Shown here: one piece after another, positions 20,985 to 33,123 of the stretch
Numbering within the stretch: position 1 is the first letter of the stretch
Layout: each line of letters starts with the position of its first letter
Origin: Sinotaia quadrata
Taxonomy: Eukaryota > Mollusca > Gastropoda > Architaenioglossa > Viviparidae
Direction of reading: 5' to 3'
Assembly: GCA_028829895.1 (NCBI GenBank)
Contig: CM054178.1
Coordinates: 88,284,058 to 88,348,057 of the forward strand
DNA length: 64,000 bases
Translations under genes and position numbers: made by a program
The notes under the pieces: generated by a model
What the model saw: only the letters and a program-made list of their open reading frames with translations
Database searches by the model: none
Told to the model about the DNA's origin: nothing

Positions 20985-21480
20985 TCGTAGATACTGCAGG
21001 ATTTGAAACAAATACAAACCTATCATAGCTGTGAGGTAGCAATTTGCAGGATTTGAAACAAAATACAAACCTATCATAGCTGTGAGGTAGCAATTTGCAG
21101 GATTTGAAACAAAATACAAACCTATCATAGCTGTGAGGTAGCAATTTGCAGGATTTGAAACAAAATACAAACCTATCATAGCTGTTAAGTAGCAATTTGC
21201 AGGATAGATCAATACTAATCTTCCACAGTTGTGATAGAGATTTACAGGACAGAATCAATATGGATGATATACAGTTGCTCTTAGAGATGTTTGCAGGATT
21301 AGAGCCAATACAAACGCATCCCAGTTGTCATCGACAGCCATTTGCAGGACAGAATCAATACCGAGCCTACGACAAGTTGTCATTTAACCGATTTGCTGGA
21401 TCAGGGTCAACACAAACCTACCACCGCGGATGTGTATCAGAAACAGAAACGACACTCATTCTGGAGTGGCGAACAGCCAA
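20985..21480. repeat. 51-bp tandem repeat, 4-5 close copies plus diverged units
   Basis: GCAGGATTTGAAACAAAATA at 51-bp steps, grading into diverged units (TTTGCAGGAC...AATCAATA) to about 21480. The multiple-of-three period causes the minus-strand open frames here. Confidence 0.9.
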
Positions 21481-22370
21481 AGGACCATAGGACGCTGCAC
21501 ATGTTACTAAGCCACTTTGTCCGCTAACAATATTTCCGATAGTTTATCGCCCATTCAAAATCACGCATGCGTATGGCTTGCCGATTATGCCAAGACAAAG
21601 TTTCTCCCGGAAAGGAATCTGCTTGCATGCACCATCAAATCATCCGGTTCTGTAATCGTGTTTACGCTACTCGTTTGTCTGCGGTCGGCCATCCAGCCAC
21701 TTGTCTAATAATATCTGGATCGGCATGTGCTTTATTTCCTTCTAAATAATGCGTTCCGTGGATCGACTGGCCATGCTTTCTTTTGATATTGCCCTTTTCA
21801 CTTTGTGCATGTGTAAAAACATAAAATTAACGGCTTTGTCTACTAGTGACACGAATTGCACATTTGCAAATGATTCTCTTTGTAGTAAAGAATATGGTTT
21901 TTGTTTGGTTTCTTGAGTCGTGATTTCCTTTAAAGATTTAATTCCATATTAATGCTATTTTAATACCAAGGAGTATATTTGTATCTCACACTTGTCCTGG
22001 AAATGTATTGACGGTAATAACAATTTTAGGATAATACTTAAAATTCTGAATGCCCACATTTCCACTTTACTGTAGTTAATGTTGCACTATTTTTACTCAA
22101 GCAATATGATCAATTCAGAATCACAATCAAATTGTAGGCATGAAAAACTGAGCAAAATTATACTAAACGCGTTTGGATAAGTTATCTTCCCTTGAATATA
22201 TAAAGTCGTTTTTGCAGGCTTGACAAGATTTGGTCAAGAATTGGGATAAAACTTCCCGCTTCAGCCTGAGATATAACACACAACAATGCTTTGGGAACGC
22301 GTGAAATGCGCGGAATATATACAAACAAAGTAAACAATAGTTTTAGAAAAGGGAGACAGTTCACAATATT
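21481..22370. other. Intron sequence, no feature recognised
   Basis: Unique sequence. Short open frames at 21517-21749 have no recognisable domain. Confidence 0.5.
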
Positions 22371-22545
22371 TCAGTTCCTACGAGCAAAATAATCAGCACT
22401 TTGTGAGATGGGAGACATATTTACATTTCAATTCCTACGAGCAAAATAATCAGCACTTTGTGAGATGGGAGACATATTTACATTTCAATTCCTACGAGCA
22501 AAATAATCAACTCTTTTGGAGAAGAGAGACATATTTCACAACATT
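22371..22545. repeat. 57-bp tandem repeat, 3 copies
   Basis: CCTACGAGCAAAATAATCA at 57-bp intervals; unrelated to the 57-bp array at 15.1 kb. Confidence 0.9.
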
Positions 22546-22703
22546 TTAATTTTAGTCTGTGATTGCTTGAACCTAAACATACAAAAATAAATAATAAATT
22601 ATAGAATTATAGAGATGATTTACAAACAAACAAACACATAGTACATAGTATGAGATAGGCTAGGACTATGTGTCATTGAAGAAGTGCAAAAATCAAGTAA
22701 GCG

Positions 22704-22737
22704 CACACACACACACACAGACACACACACAGACACA

Positions 22738-22788
<51 letters not shown>
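22704..22788. repeat. (CA)n microsatellite with CAGA interruptions
   Basis: About 85 bp of CA with three CAGA interruptions in its left half. Confidence 0.95.
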
Positions 22789-22789
<1 letters not shown>

Positions 22790-22879
22790 ATTATGTGAGT
22801 AAGCATATCTATTAAAGCAACGAGTAGGTAAAATTAATGTGTATATAAACATAATTGAAACATGTTACAGAAACAAATC

Positions 22880-23120
22880 ACCCACCTACGGGGGGCGGTT
22901 GAGGGTGTTTGCCAAACGGATGCGAACTTTTCACCCCCTTCCGCCAACCCTCCCTTCCTCCACCTCGGGACGCAGTGTGAGGCTGTGGGGTCCCACTGGA
23001 GCACTCCAAATCAGACAACGTCATTTCACGAAATGATCAACGCCAGCTCCAGTGGTGACGTAAGCGTAACCACCCCCGCCCCATATTACAGAAACCTCAC
23101 AATTGCTGAATTTAAATAAC
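22880..23120 (+). other. GC-rich island, candidate exon of unknown gene
   Basis: A GC- and pyrimidine-rich patch inside an AT-rich intron. A long CT tract ends in GGGACGCAG (a possible acceptor, exon from 22977), and GGTGAC|GTAAGC near 23058 is a possible donor. The frame at 22862-23119 reads MINASSSGDVSVTT from 23030 and has two N-glycosylation sequons (NAS, NLT), like a receptor N-terminus. It meets a stop with no membrane segment. It cannot be an extra exon between TM6 and TM7 of a working receptor. Function unknown. Confidence 0.25.
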
Positions 23121-23602
23121 ACAATTCTAAACAAATACAACGCATTTAAAATCAGTCATCGAACCTGTGAATTAAATAAAAGCGAACTGTTCATTACACA
23201 CTGACTTAAGCAAAAGTACAAAAGTCTATAAAACTCGATATTAGATCTCGGATACAGAATCAATAGGTTTATCACATAAATGCATGCAAAAAAAAAATGT
23301 GAAAGAATGTGTAAATTAAATACACACAGTAAAGCCTTGAATGGATTAGTAAAATACGGCAGAAATAAAACATAACTTACACGTGAATTAAACGCAAGCA
23401 AACATATTCAATGTGTTCATTAAACTTCATTAAGCACAAGCACATTATTGAATAATTAATTTAATATGTGTATAACGATTTCTGAACGCGTGAGAAAAGC
23501 TCTTGCAATTAATCAACAAATGTGTAAGTTTACAATAAGCATAAATTAAAAACAGAACAATCACTGAAAGTCTTTATTAAATGCATGTTAGGAATTTATG
23601 AA

Positions 23603-23745
23603 TGGGGAGCTGGGTGGCCGATAGGTCACTGTCGTGTATGGAGTAATTGGTTCGAGACCCAACACTGTTGTTAGATTTTTGTCATGTGACACTCTAATCC
23701 TAGCTAGGGACTGTCGCGTTCAAAGACGAAAATTGTCAACCGCAT
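23603..23745 (+). mobile_element. tRNA-derived SINE head or tRNA relic
   Basis: TGGCCGATAGG (23615-23625) resembles a Pol III A box and GGTTCGAGACCC (23649-23660) is a very good B box. The 33-base spacing fits a tRNA-like promoter. The acceptor stem does not pair cleanly, so a functional tRNA is unlikely. Unrelated sequence follows up to the 25-bp array at 23745. Confidence 0.55.
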
Positions 23746-24450
23746 TGAGAACTTAAGATACAAAACTCTTCGAGATCTTAGGATACAAAGCACCACCTCG
23801 AGATCTATGAATACAAAGACTTCAAGAAGTTAGAGTACTAAACACCACCTCGAAATCTTAGAATGAAAGACTTCAAGAAGTTAGAGTACTAAGCACCACT
23901 TCGAGATCTAAGAATACAAAGCCCATGGAGATCTAAAGATACAAAACTCTTCGAGATCTTAGAATACAAAGGTATAAGAACTTAGGATACAAAGCACCAC
24001 TTCGAGATCTTAGAATAGAAAAACACCACTCCGAGATCTTATGATACAAAGCATTTCGAAAGCTCACGGTACAAAACCACCACTTAGAGACTTAGGATTT
24101 AAATAAAACCACTACTTCGAGTTCTTAGGATTCAAAGCACTCCAGAACTTAGGATACAAAAACACCACTTTGAGATCTTAGGTTATAATACACTTAAAAA
24201 TATTAGGATGCAAAGCACTTCGAGGACTTAGGAAACAAAGCACTTCGAGATCTTATGGTACAAAGCACGTCGAGATCTTATGGTACAAAGCACTTCGAGA
24301 TCTTATGGTACAAAACACGTCGAGATCTTATGGTACAAAGCACGTCGAGATCTTATGGTACAAAGCACTTCGAGATCTTATGGTACAAAACACGTCGAGA
24401 TCTTATGGTACAAAGCACGTCGAGATCTTATGGTACAAAGCACTTCGGAC
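23745..24450. repeat. ~25-28-bp tandem repeat, about 26 copies
   Basis: Units CGAGATCTTAGGATACAAAG plus CACCACTT on the left (diverged, 26-30 bp) become a homogeneous 25-bp form (CGAGATCTTATGGTACAAAG plus CACGT/CACTT) from 24240 to 24450. The homogeneous right end looks like the recently amplified part. Confidence 0.93.
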
Positions 24451-25226
24451 ATTAATAAAAATAAAATTTATTTAATTTTATTCAATTAACCTTAGCAGCA
24501 CAGCCACAAATATGTGAATAATACATACATCTCACAATAAACATGAAGACTTCTCAACAATCTTGCATAACAATCTTTGAATGCGGTGAAGTAAACAAAA
24601 GCGCAAGACAGTCCTTGAATGCATAAGATAAATAACCGCACACACAATCGCAGAGACATTGATTTAACAGGAAGAAGACTGCAAATTTCTAGAAAGGGAG
24701 AAAGAGGAACTGGAGGCAATGAGCAAAATACAGCAGACTAAAGAGACCGTACGTGTTGGGTTCTAAAGCGAGCAGACAGACAGACAGACGGTCTGCAATT
24801 ATAGGCAAGAAAGAGAAATTAGGGATGTGACCAGCTCTTGATGCTATAGCTGACGTGTTGCAAGCAGTCTTCAGTTTCAGAAAGGAAAACAAATGACCAT
24901 GCCAGTGTCGTAGGCAGAAAGGAACTGCAGTAATTATTATGTCTGACTGGTAAGTATGATATAATTATGATAAATGACGGTTATTTGCTGTATCTGTTGG
25001 TAAAGGTTGCAGATGGAAACTGGTCATTAAGACTGGTCATATGTACCCCGGCGAGTATTCGTGACGCACTTACGGAAAGGTTTACTTATTTTATGGATTG
25101 TCTTCATATGTTCATAACAAACTATCTATCTATCTATCCCTTAGTCTTGTCGACCGTCGGGGCACCAGTTTCCTCCATTCCATTCTGTTCTCTAATCTTA
25201 CTGTATTGCTCAGTTTACAAACTAAC
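24451..25226. other. Intron sequence, no feature recognised
   Basis: Unique sequence with short CAGA and CTAT runs; no domain-bearing frame. Confidence 0.5.
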
Positions 25227-25795
25227 GTAGTCTAAATATAAGAGAAGACATTACGTGTTATTATCAAAGTAACGTAGTCTAAATATAAGAGAAGACATTA
25301 CGTGTTATTATCAAAGTAATGTAGTCTAAATATAAGAGAAGACATTACGTGTTATTATAATTATAAAAGAAGATATTACGTGTTATTATCAAAGTAACGT
25401 AGTCTAAATATAAGAGAAGACATTACGTGTTATTATCAAAGTAACGTAGTCTAAATATAAGAGAAGACATTACGTGTTATTATCAAAGTAATGTAGTCTA
25501 AATATAAGAGAAGACATTACGTGTTATTATAATTATAAAAGAAGACATTATGTGTTATTATCAAAGTAACGTAGACTTAATATAAGAGAAGACATTACGT
25601 GTTATTATCAAAGTAATGTAGACTTAATATAAGAGAAGACATTACGTGTTATTATCAAAGTAACGTAGACTTAATATAAGAGAAGACATTACGTGTTATT
25701 ATCAAAGTAACGTAGACTTAATATAAGAGAAGACATTACGTGTTATTATCAAAGTAACGTAGACTTAATATAAGAGAAGACATTACGATTCTAGA
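25227..25795. repeat. 47-bp tandem repeat with higher-order structure
   Basis: Unit TAACGTAGTCTAAATATAAG plus AGAAGACATTACGTGTTATT plus ATCAAAG, about 12 copies. A shortened unit (ATAATTATAAAAGAAGA) follows three full units, twice (about 25358 and 25530), giving a ~172-bp higher-order period. To the right the unit changes from TAGTCTAAAT to TAGACTTAAT. Confidence 0.93.
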
Positions 25796-25839
25796 GAGAA
25801 TGCTCTATTAATCAGTTAACCCGCGCGATGTATTTGTAT

Positions 25840-26420
25840 GTGAGCCAGTTTACCTGTATGATGTAGAGAAAATACTTTGTGAAACAGCTTACCAACAAAA
25901 TGTATAGAAAATGCTTCTGTGAGCCAATTTACCCTATGATGTAGAGAAAATACTTTGTGAAACAGCTTACCAACAAAATGTATAGAAAATGCTTCTGTGA
26001 GCCAATTTACCCTACGATGTAGAGAAAATACTTTGTGAAACAGCTTACCAACAAAATGTATAGAAAATGCTTCTGTGAGCCAATTTACCCTACGATGTAG
26101 AGAAAATACTTTGTGAAACAGCTTACCAACAAAATGTATAGAAAATGCTTCTGTGAGCCAATTTACCCTATGATGTAGAGAAAATACTTTGTGAAACAGC
26201 TTACCAACAAAATGTATAGAAAATGCTTCTGTGAGCCAATTTACCCATATGATTTAGGGAAAATACTTTGTGAATCAGTTTGCCCACAAGATGTGTAGAG
26301 AATGCTTTGTGAACCAAATGATGTAGAGAGACCGCTTCTGTGAGCCAATTTACCCATATGATATAGAGAGAATGCTTTGTAAACCTGTTTATCCACACGA
26401 CGTAGAGAGAATGCTCAGTG
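25840..26420. repeat. 78-bp tandem repeat built of two related 39-bp halves
   Basis: Halves TGTATAGAAAATGCTTCTG... and TGTAGAGAAAATACTTTGTG... alternate; full units start at 25861, 25939, 26017 and so on. The last third (from 26240) is diverged. Confidence 0.92.
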
Positions 26421-27164
26421 ATCCAGCTTTTAGGGATTAAAACAACAGTATTCCCCATCTAAGAAAGTGTATGCATTCAGGCCTACTCAGTATCCATGTA
26501 CGCGAGTGGGTTATATATGATTTCTTGCGAAATACAGAAAATATTATAGGACCGATAAAAGGTGGAGTTAGGGGCAGCAAGGCAAGGGTGGAGGAGGGTG
26601 GGAGCTGTTGCTGCGGAAATCATACAGTGAAAACTAATGGAGAGAAAACAAGATGCAGAGTGGTGTACCAGCAGTGGACTAATTTTCCATTGCATAGATA
26701 AATAGCCGTAAAGCACAACAGAGGCAGAACGAAAATGTATCGGAGACAGAAAATTGTTCCATGAAATCGATGACCTTACTTTTTGTCTTCTAAAAAAAAA
26801 ATACCGTAATACTTGTGATGGGGAAAAAAAAAGTCTATCATGATTTTTTTTTTAATTTGTGCCTCGGGCAAAATAAATCATTTCAGACTAAACGCTATGG
26901 CCGAGACTAATGGTCCCTTTAACGCCTATTCAAGTTTCTATGAAGAACATTCAGCTCATGGTTGTTCTCTCAACATTCGAAATAAAGACTGCAGAGGAAG
27001 AAATTTTGAAAAGTAATAAAGAGAAAACATAAAAGAAAAATAAATCGTGTTTCAATGATTGTTTTCGTTCCGGTTGCGCAATGTATCGTAAAAATTCCAT
27101 TGCTAAACAAATCGCATTGAGAAAAGTGTGCGGAATGGAGTGTCGGGGAATCAGGATGATGCGC
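26421..27164. other. Intron sequence, no feature recognised
   Basis: Unique sequence with short poly-A/T runs at 26790-26855. The overlapping frames at 26471-26716 on both strands show no domain. Confidence 0.5.
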
Positions 27165-27207
27165 GCGCATTGTGTGTGTGCGTGTGTGCGTGTGCGCGTG
27201 TGTGTGT

Positions 27208-27270
<63 letters not shown>

Positions 27271-27273
27271 TGT
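27165..27273. repeat. (TG)n microsatellite
   Basis: About 110 bp of TG with CG and GA interruptions on the left. Confidence 0.95.
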
Positions 27274-27799
27274 TTGATATTTGGTTTTTTCCCCCGAGCA
27301 GAATATAATAAATATTTATGCACTATTGTTTTGTGGGAAAGATTTTGGCTTCACTCTTTTTTCCATTTCGTTTGGAGAAAATATTAATTTCCATAATCTG
27401 GATTCATTTTGTTTTAATATTATTAATGCTTTTTCATAATGAAGTACATATTTAAACACGCATATGCACACAAAACACGTACACACACATATTGGGGATG
27501 AAAGATTATAAATTTTAATGTAGATTAATCTTACGACTAAAACTAAATAATCTAGAGTTCTGGAGTTAATCTTACTTTTCAAATCTTAAATTTCAACTAC
27601 CGCTTCTGTGAGCACTGATGTGATGTAAAAACTAAAAATTAACACATCTAACACATTCTGATACGCATATATATAATTATTATAACAGTTCTGTTATAAA
27701 ATAAAATAGTAAAAGAAAAAAAACTTGAAGTTATAAGTTTATTGGTAATCTCTAGCCCTCATATTTAAAGATATTCATTTGATCCATTTAACCATTTAC

Positions 27800-28345
27800 T
27801 GAAGCTAATAGCTTACTTAGCCAATTACTAAGGCTAATAAGTCGCTCCACTTAGCCAGTAACTGGGACTAATAAGTCGCTCCACTTAGCCAGTAGCTGGG
27901 ACTAATAAGTCGCTCCACTTAGCCAGTAACTGGGACTAATAAGTCGCTCCACTTAGCCAGTAGGTGGGACTAATAAGTCGGTCGACTTAGCAAGAAACTG
28001 GGACTAATAAGTCGCTCCACTTAGCCAGTAACTGGGACTAATAAGTCGCTCCACTTAGCCAGTAGCTGGGGCTAATAAGATGATCCACGTAGTCAGCCAC
28101 TGAAACTAATAAGATGGTTCACAAAGCCAGTTATTCGGGCTAATAAGATGGTTTACAATGCCAAATATTCAGGTTAATACAATGGTTCACAAAACCATAT
28201 ATCCAGGATAATAAAATGGTCCACTTAGCCAGCTGTTCAGGCTAGTAAGTGGTTCACAAAGCCATCTATTCAGACTAGTAAGATGGTTCACAAAACCACA
28301 TATTCAGGCTAATACATTGGTCCACTTAGCAGCTATTCAGTCTAA
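27800..28345. repeat. 34-bp tandem repeat, about 16 copies
   Basis: CTGGGACTAATAAGTCGCTC plus CACTTAGCCAGTAA at 34-bp steps. Copies diverge from about 28080 onward. Confidence 0.93.
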
Positions 28346-28499
28346 TAAGTTGGTTCGGTGGTAGCACTGAACAAAGCTCACTTATTATCAAGCACAACTT
28401 CAGCAAGCAAAAACGACCTCTTGCAAGGCACAGCAGTTGCAGTGGACGCCAGATGTTTCAATGCAAACGGTGCAATAAGTTTTCCACTCCTGTTGTGCT

Positions 28500-28750
28500 G
28501 TTTACCAGTGCAATGGTCAATCAGTCTTTCAGTGCCAGGCTCAGACGTTTAACGTATGAAACCACCACTACAATGGTTAAGCAGTTTGCTCAGTACCAGG
28601 TTCAGACTTTTAAGTGTGCTGTCCACCACTGCAATGGTCAAGCTGTCTGCTCAGTACCAGGTTCAGACTTTTAAGTATGCTGTCCACCACTGCAATGGTC
28701 AAGCAGTCTGCTCAGTACCAGGCTCATACTTTTAACGTTCAAGTGCAATG
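28500..28750. repeat. 61-bp tandem repeat, about 4 copies
   Basis: CCACTGCAATGGTCAAGCAG...AGTACCAGGTTCAGAC; CAATGG starts at 28571, 28632 and 28693. Confidence 0.9.
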
Positions 28751-28799
28751 TGCACATCAGATCCTGCAGGTTCAGACTCGTCTTTGTATCGGACGAAAT

Positions 28800-29027
28800 T
28801 TCAATTATCAACTTGCTTTCTTTGCTGGAGTTTTGTCATGTATAGCATCACTTGCTTTCTTTGCTGGAGTTTGTCATGTATAGCATCACTTAATTTCTTT
28901 GCTGCAGTTTCGTCATGCATATATCATCACTTACAGTTTTAGCTGGAATTTCGTCATGTATTGCATGACTTGCTGTCTTTGCTGAAATTTCGTCATGTAT
29001 AGCACCACTTGATTTCTGTGGAGGAGT
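28800..29027. repeat. ~38-bp tandem repeat, left part
   Basis: About six units of TTTGCTGGAGTTTTGTCATG plus TATAGCATCACTTGC. The same family resumes at 30571-30695, so the array appears split by 29028-30570. Confidence 0.88.
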
Positions 29028-30570
29028 AAATTTGCCTATCCCTATTTTAAAACTTAATTGTTATATAAATTGTTAAATTGTCAAAATGACCTGACCTTGA
29101 GCACTCCGTGTGATTATATTTTTCAGTTGTAGTAAACAACTCTGGTGAAGAATATGCTAGAAAATTGCTGATACAATCAAAACCAGTTCCAACTGGAGGC
29201 AAAGTTGTTCTAATAGTCTCACGCTTGTCCATAACAATTTTATCCAAAGAGGAAGGACCTGAAGTTTCTTTGTTGAAGAAGTACTCTATTCTATCACTAT
29301 AAATTATTTGAACATAACTCAAGTCCGGTCATAAAGGTGATCGATAGTTCATGGTATGTTAACTGATTGATAAAGAAAGAATGGACTAAGAAATATTTCG
29401 TACATATTTGCTATTGATCTATGATTTGAAGCGCAGAATGATTTATGTAATTGAACCATTATTTCTATGTTCACTAATTTCATTACGTTGTACAGTATAC
29501 TTGTGAATTTTGATCAATGTTATGCTTCTTATGCTGTATGCGAATCTGGCTAACAAAATTGTTGCAAGATTTGTAAGTTGAGAATGTTTTGATGAAATAT
29601 TCCTGAAATTTAGTGCTGCCTTAATTTGAATTTTGCAGAGCAGAGCAAGCCTTTATTCTTTTGTCACGTCATGCTACAGTATCTGCTTGGTCACGTTGGT
29701 GTGTGAATCCACTGTCATCAACTTATCATTAGAGCATGTTGTAGTAAGTTGGTTCCTGTGAATTCCATTTGAGAGCCAATACGGCGGAAATTGTGGCTTG
29801 AATTTGGTATTGAGAATTCAAGAAGATTATTTCAAATGATCCTTGTGTTGAGTAAGTGCACATGGAAATTCAAGAACATTCTTCCTGATGTGCTTGATAG
29901 TGCATGTGAAATTCAGGATGATGGTTTGCTTGGGGAGCACATCAAGAGATTCTGGAACAGTTATGTACCATGCCTCTAGAAAGACAGTGGATGTTGCAAC
30001 TGCACAATTGTGAACACGTGCTGGCGACAGCCGCATCTTTGAAAATATTATGAGTATTGACTTTAATTATTTCTCTGAAAGACTGCTCTCATTTCCCTGA
30101 TGATACCCAAGAACTTGATTATCTATTTATGTTAATTGACTGCTTATGTCTATGCTAAGATAAACTGAATGATTGTTCAGCGTTAAATTGAACGTTGTTG
30201 TGATTTGATGTAAATGTCAACTCTCTTTTGATTATATTCTTCTCTTGTATATTTGATTGTTGATTTAATAAATTTATATGTTGGAGAGACAGTGATTGGA
30301 TGAGGCTTGCTAAATATAGATTAAAAGATGAACTTGTCTTCTCCTTTAGTAAGACGTTTTCCACCTAAGGAAATATTGTGTGAGGTAAATGTTTGTCTTT
30401 TAAGTTGTGAAGAGAGAAAACGTCTACAGTGCCCGCATATCCACCACGTGAGAGAGACGAGTGTTGTCTTCTGAGAATTATTATTAACATAAATTAATCA
30501 TCACTTGTAATTAGTTATGTGTGATTATATCATAATATTAATCATAACCAATAATAAGGTGGCGTTGCTG
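29028..30570. mobile_element. Putative ~1.54-kb insertion splitting a minisatellite
   Basis: The sequence between two parts of one 38-bp array. Its right ~300 bp is dispersed-repeat copy B. No terminal inverted repeats or clear target duplication were found, and the frames (for example 29791-29979) have no recognised domain. Insertion is the simplest reading; independent expansion of both parts is possible. Confidence 0.45.
30275..30570 (+). repeat. Dispersed repeat, copy B
   Basis: Matches the reverse complement of 445-750 along its length, with indels and substitutions (see copy A). It ends AAGGTGGCG...TGTCACACG, a worn version of the stem-loop at the end of copy A. Confidence 0.65.
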
Positions 30571-30695
30571 TCACACGTTTGGAGTTTTGTCATGTATAGC
30601 GTCACTTTCCTTCAAGTTGGAGTTTCGTCATGTAAAGCAATAATTGCCTTCGTCACCAGAGTTTTGTCATGTATAGCATCATTTGCCGAAGATTT
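30571..30695. repeat. ~38-bp tandem repeat, right part
   Basis: Three units of GGAGTTTTGTCATGTATAGC type, the same family as 28800-29027. Confidence 0.85.
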
Positions 30696-30722
30696 TATGA
30701 TGTTTAAATTTGTCTTCAGTAA

Positions 30723-30790
30723 CTCTCTCTCTCTCTCTCTCTCACATACACACACACACGCACGCACGCACACGCACACACACACACACT
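30723..30790. repeat. (CT)n followed by (CA)n/(CACG)n
   Basis: Adjacent dinucleotide tracts; source of spurious frames on both strands. Confidence 0.93.
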
Positions 30791-31143
30791 TTCTTCCTGC
30801 AAACTGTTTTTCTTTTAAAACCTGGGATCTAAAACTACAACAATCACCAGCCACTCTTAATTGCAACCTTCCTGAGTTTCTCCATTTCGTTGCAGAAAAT
30901 AGTTTTAAATCTTACGTAGCCTGTTATTTCTTTTTAAAAAAAATACACACACAATGCATTTCGAGAGAGCAATTGAACACAATATATATTTGTTTCAGTT
31001 CAAGATCTCTATAGCTATCTGGTACGGTTCTAGCAGCGATTTGAAAGCATAGCTCTTTTGCCATTCACTTTCCTTAGGTGACCATAAATTGTACGTTTAT
31101 GCTGTTGATTGTAGGGCGCAGCCACGATTTTGTGCTTGAAGGA

Positions 31144-31144
<1 letters not shown>

Positions 31145-31198
<54 letters not shown>

Positions 31199-31217
31199 TG
31201 TGTGAGAGAGAGAGATT
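31145..31217. repeat. (TG)n followed by (AG)n
   Basis: About 30 TG units, then a short AG run. Confidence 0.93.
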
Positions 31218-32040
31218 AATTACGTCATTATATGCAGAGCTACGTTGGCTTCAGCGAAATGACATTCTTCCTTGATTCCAAACGTTTGACAACGTCAATG
31301 ACTAGAAATAAACTGTGCTGTTACAAAACCTGTCCTCTTGTCAATGTAACTTTTAAAGCACTTTGAAGCAGTTGATTGATGTTGGTTTTCGGATTCGTTA
31401 AGCACATTGACCCTTGCAACAACTTTTGAACGTGACGAAAAACCTATCCTTCATTACTTGCAGCACGACGAATGATTTCTTGTCTCCGCATCATTAACTG
31501 ACGACGATTTCATGCAAAATGTTGGCAATACAGTTGGTTATTCTGTCGTGTTGAGCCTGATCCTCTGGTTTCTATTCGTGGACTCATGTCATCCAGAGTC
31601 ATCTGACGGTTTTCAATACTGCAAACAATGTGGGAGTAACAGGCACACTTAACGCGGACAATGTTTATGAAGCGTTGGCGAAGAGTGATGATACCACAGG
31701 GTTTACAAATCAATCACAGTTCTGTTACCACAAAATGTCACTTGGCCATTAAACGGACCTTTTCTGCTTTTGCTCATGACGGTACAAATGTAGGAACTAA
31801 AACAACACAAGTTACTGTTGATCACTGTATGTTCACGTTACGTGACTCCGAGGGATAAGCATCTCTATCATGCGCAGTTTATGTAACTAATTTTTTTTAT
31901 AGTAACTATAGAGTACGATTACATTTAATCTTATAATAAAATATTTTGATCGTCAGAAACAGGAACGCGTTATGGGGACATACTGATACATAGTCGAACA
32001 CATGCACAGAAAAACAAACAAACACATTAAAAAAAAATAC
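31218..32040. other. Intron sequence, possible transposon remnant
   Basis: The 31440-31860 part is less AT-rich. On the minus strand it reads RQMTLDDMSPRIETR and an Arg-rich stretch, faintly like the helix-turn-helix of a Tc1/mariner-type transposase. It is too weak and broken to assign. Confidence 0.2.
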
Positions 32041-32085
32041 TTTGATAGATAGATAGATAGATAGACAGACAGATAGATAGAAAAT
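32041..32085. repeat. (GATA)n/(GACA)n microsatellite
   Basis: About ten tetranucleotide units. Confidence 0.93.
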
Positions 32086-33060
32086 TATGTCAGAACTTCA
32101 GATTCATCAGCTACAGACCCATAACTCGCATACTTATAAGTAGAAGATTCTTCATTCGTTCACTTGAATAGAATCACTGCAATGTCGTTATTTAAAGTCT
32201 CATTACGCACATAATCATCAATCACACTCCTCACTTGATCTTTAGAGTGCATCTAAGAATACAACATTTCGAGAACCTGTGCCCACGCTAAAATTAAAAT
32301 GCAACTAATTTACTGTTTTGATCAGCTCATCCAATTTACATCTCTTTGAGGTTCAAAATACATTGTCTTTAGGTTGCCCACGCCAAACCAAACTACCCTA
32401 AGTTCGTTTGTATTAATCAGCTGATCCAATTTACCTCTCTTTGTGGATCGAAAATCTACTTCTTCTAAGACTTACCAACCATTACAAGGGGCGAATGGAG
32501 ATCGCTGATTGTCTCCCCTTGAATATTTAAATTCGGTTAACGTTATGACTCGTAATAAATGCTGTCCTCGTAACTCAACTCGCCAGCAAAAGGGCGAACA
32601 AGAAATCTGATAGTCTGAACACTGAGAGCGTCGACAGCGAATTATTTTAAAAACCGGAAAACAAATCAGAGAAAACAACAAGTCGAGTGCGGGTGGGAGT
32701 AACTGGATAACTCATACAACACATCACTTTAGTGCTGTAACAAGGACACCACCAAGACCTTTACTCCTCGGAGCCTGGAGATGCATACTAAAACACGGCA
32801 CAACGTCCCAGAAATTCCAACGTTTTCCCATGGGCTGAATTCTTAAAAAGCCCGGGAGTCTTGTTCTTTCTGGAATCGTCAGTAAAGTTGTTAGTCTACC
32901 AGCTGTCTGTTAGGAAAAGGAGTTCAATTTCAGCTGGTCTACCATGTACTTTAAATGTGGATGTCTCGAACTTGAATTGTTTTCTTGTTTCGTCAAGTCT
33001 TGTCTTTTGCTAGCGGCAGATGATTGTATATAATTGTTTTGTTTCTTTGATCCATCGCTT
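32086..33060. other. Intron sequence, no gene recognised
   Basis: Unique sequence. A block with ATCAGCTxATCCAATTTAC recurs at about 32322 and 32417, a diverged ~95-bp duplication. Confidence 0.5.
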
Positions 33061-33063
33061 CAT

Positions 33064-33081
33064 ATGTGTGTGTGTGCGTGC

Positions 33082-33121
<40 letters not shown>
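33064..33121. repeat. (TG)n microsatellite
   Basis: TG run with CGTG interruptions on the left. Confidence 0.95.

Positions 33122-33123
<2 letters not shown>

Noticed and set aside
23745..24450. Possible CRISPR array (regular ~25-bp repeats)
   Set aside because: No unique spacers between repeats, and the genome is eukaryotic; it is a minisatellite.
31440..31860. Tc1/mariner transposase
   Set aside because: Only a faint helix-turn-helix-like peptide; no DDE motif or inverted ends found.
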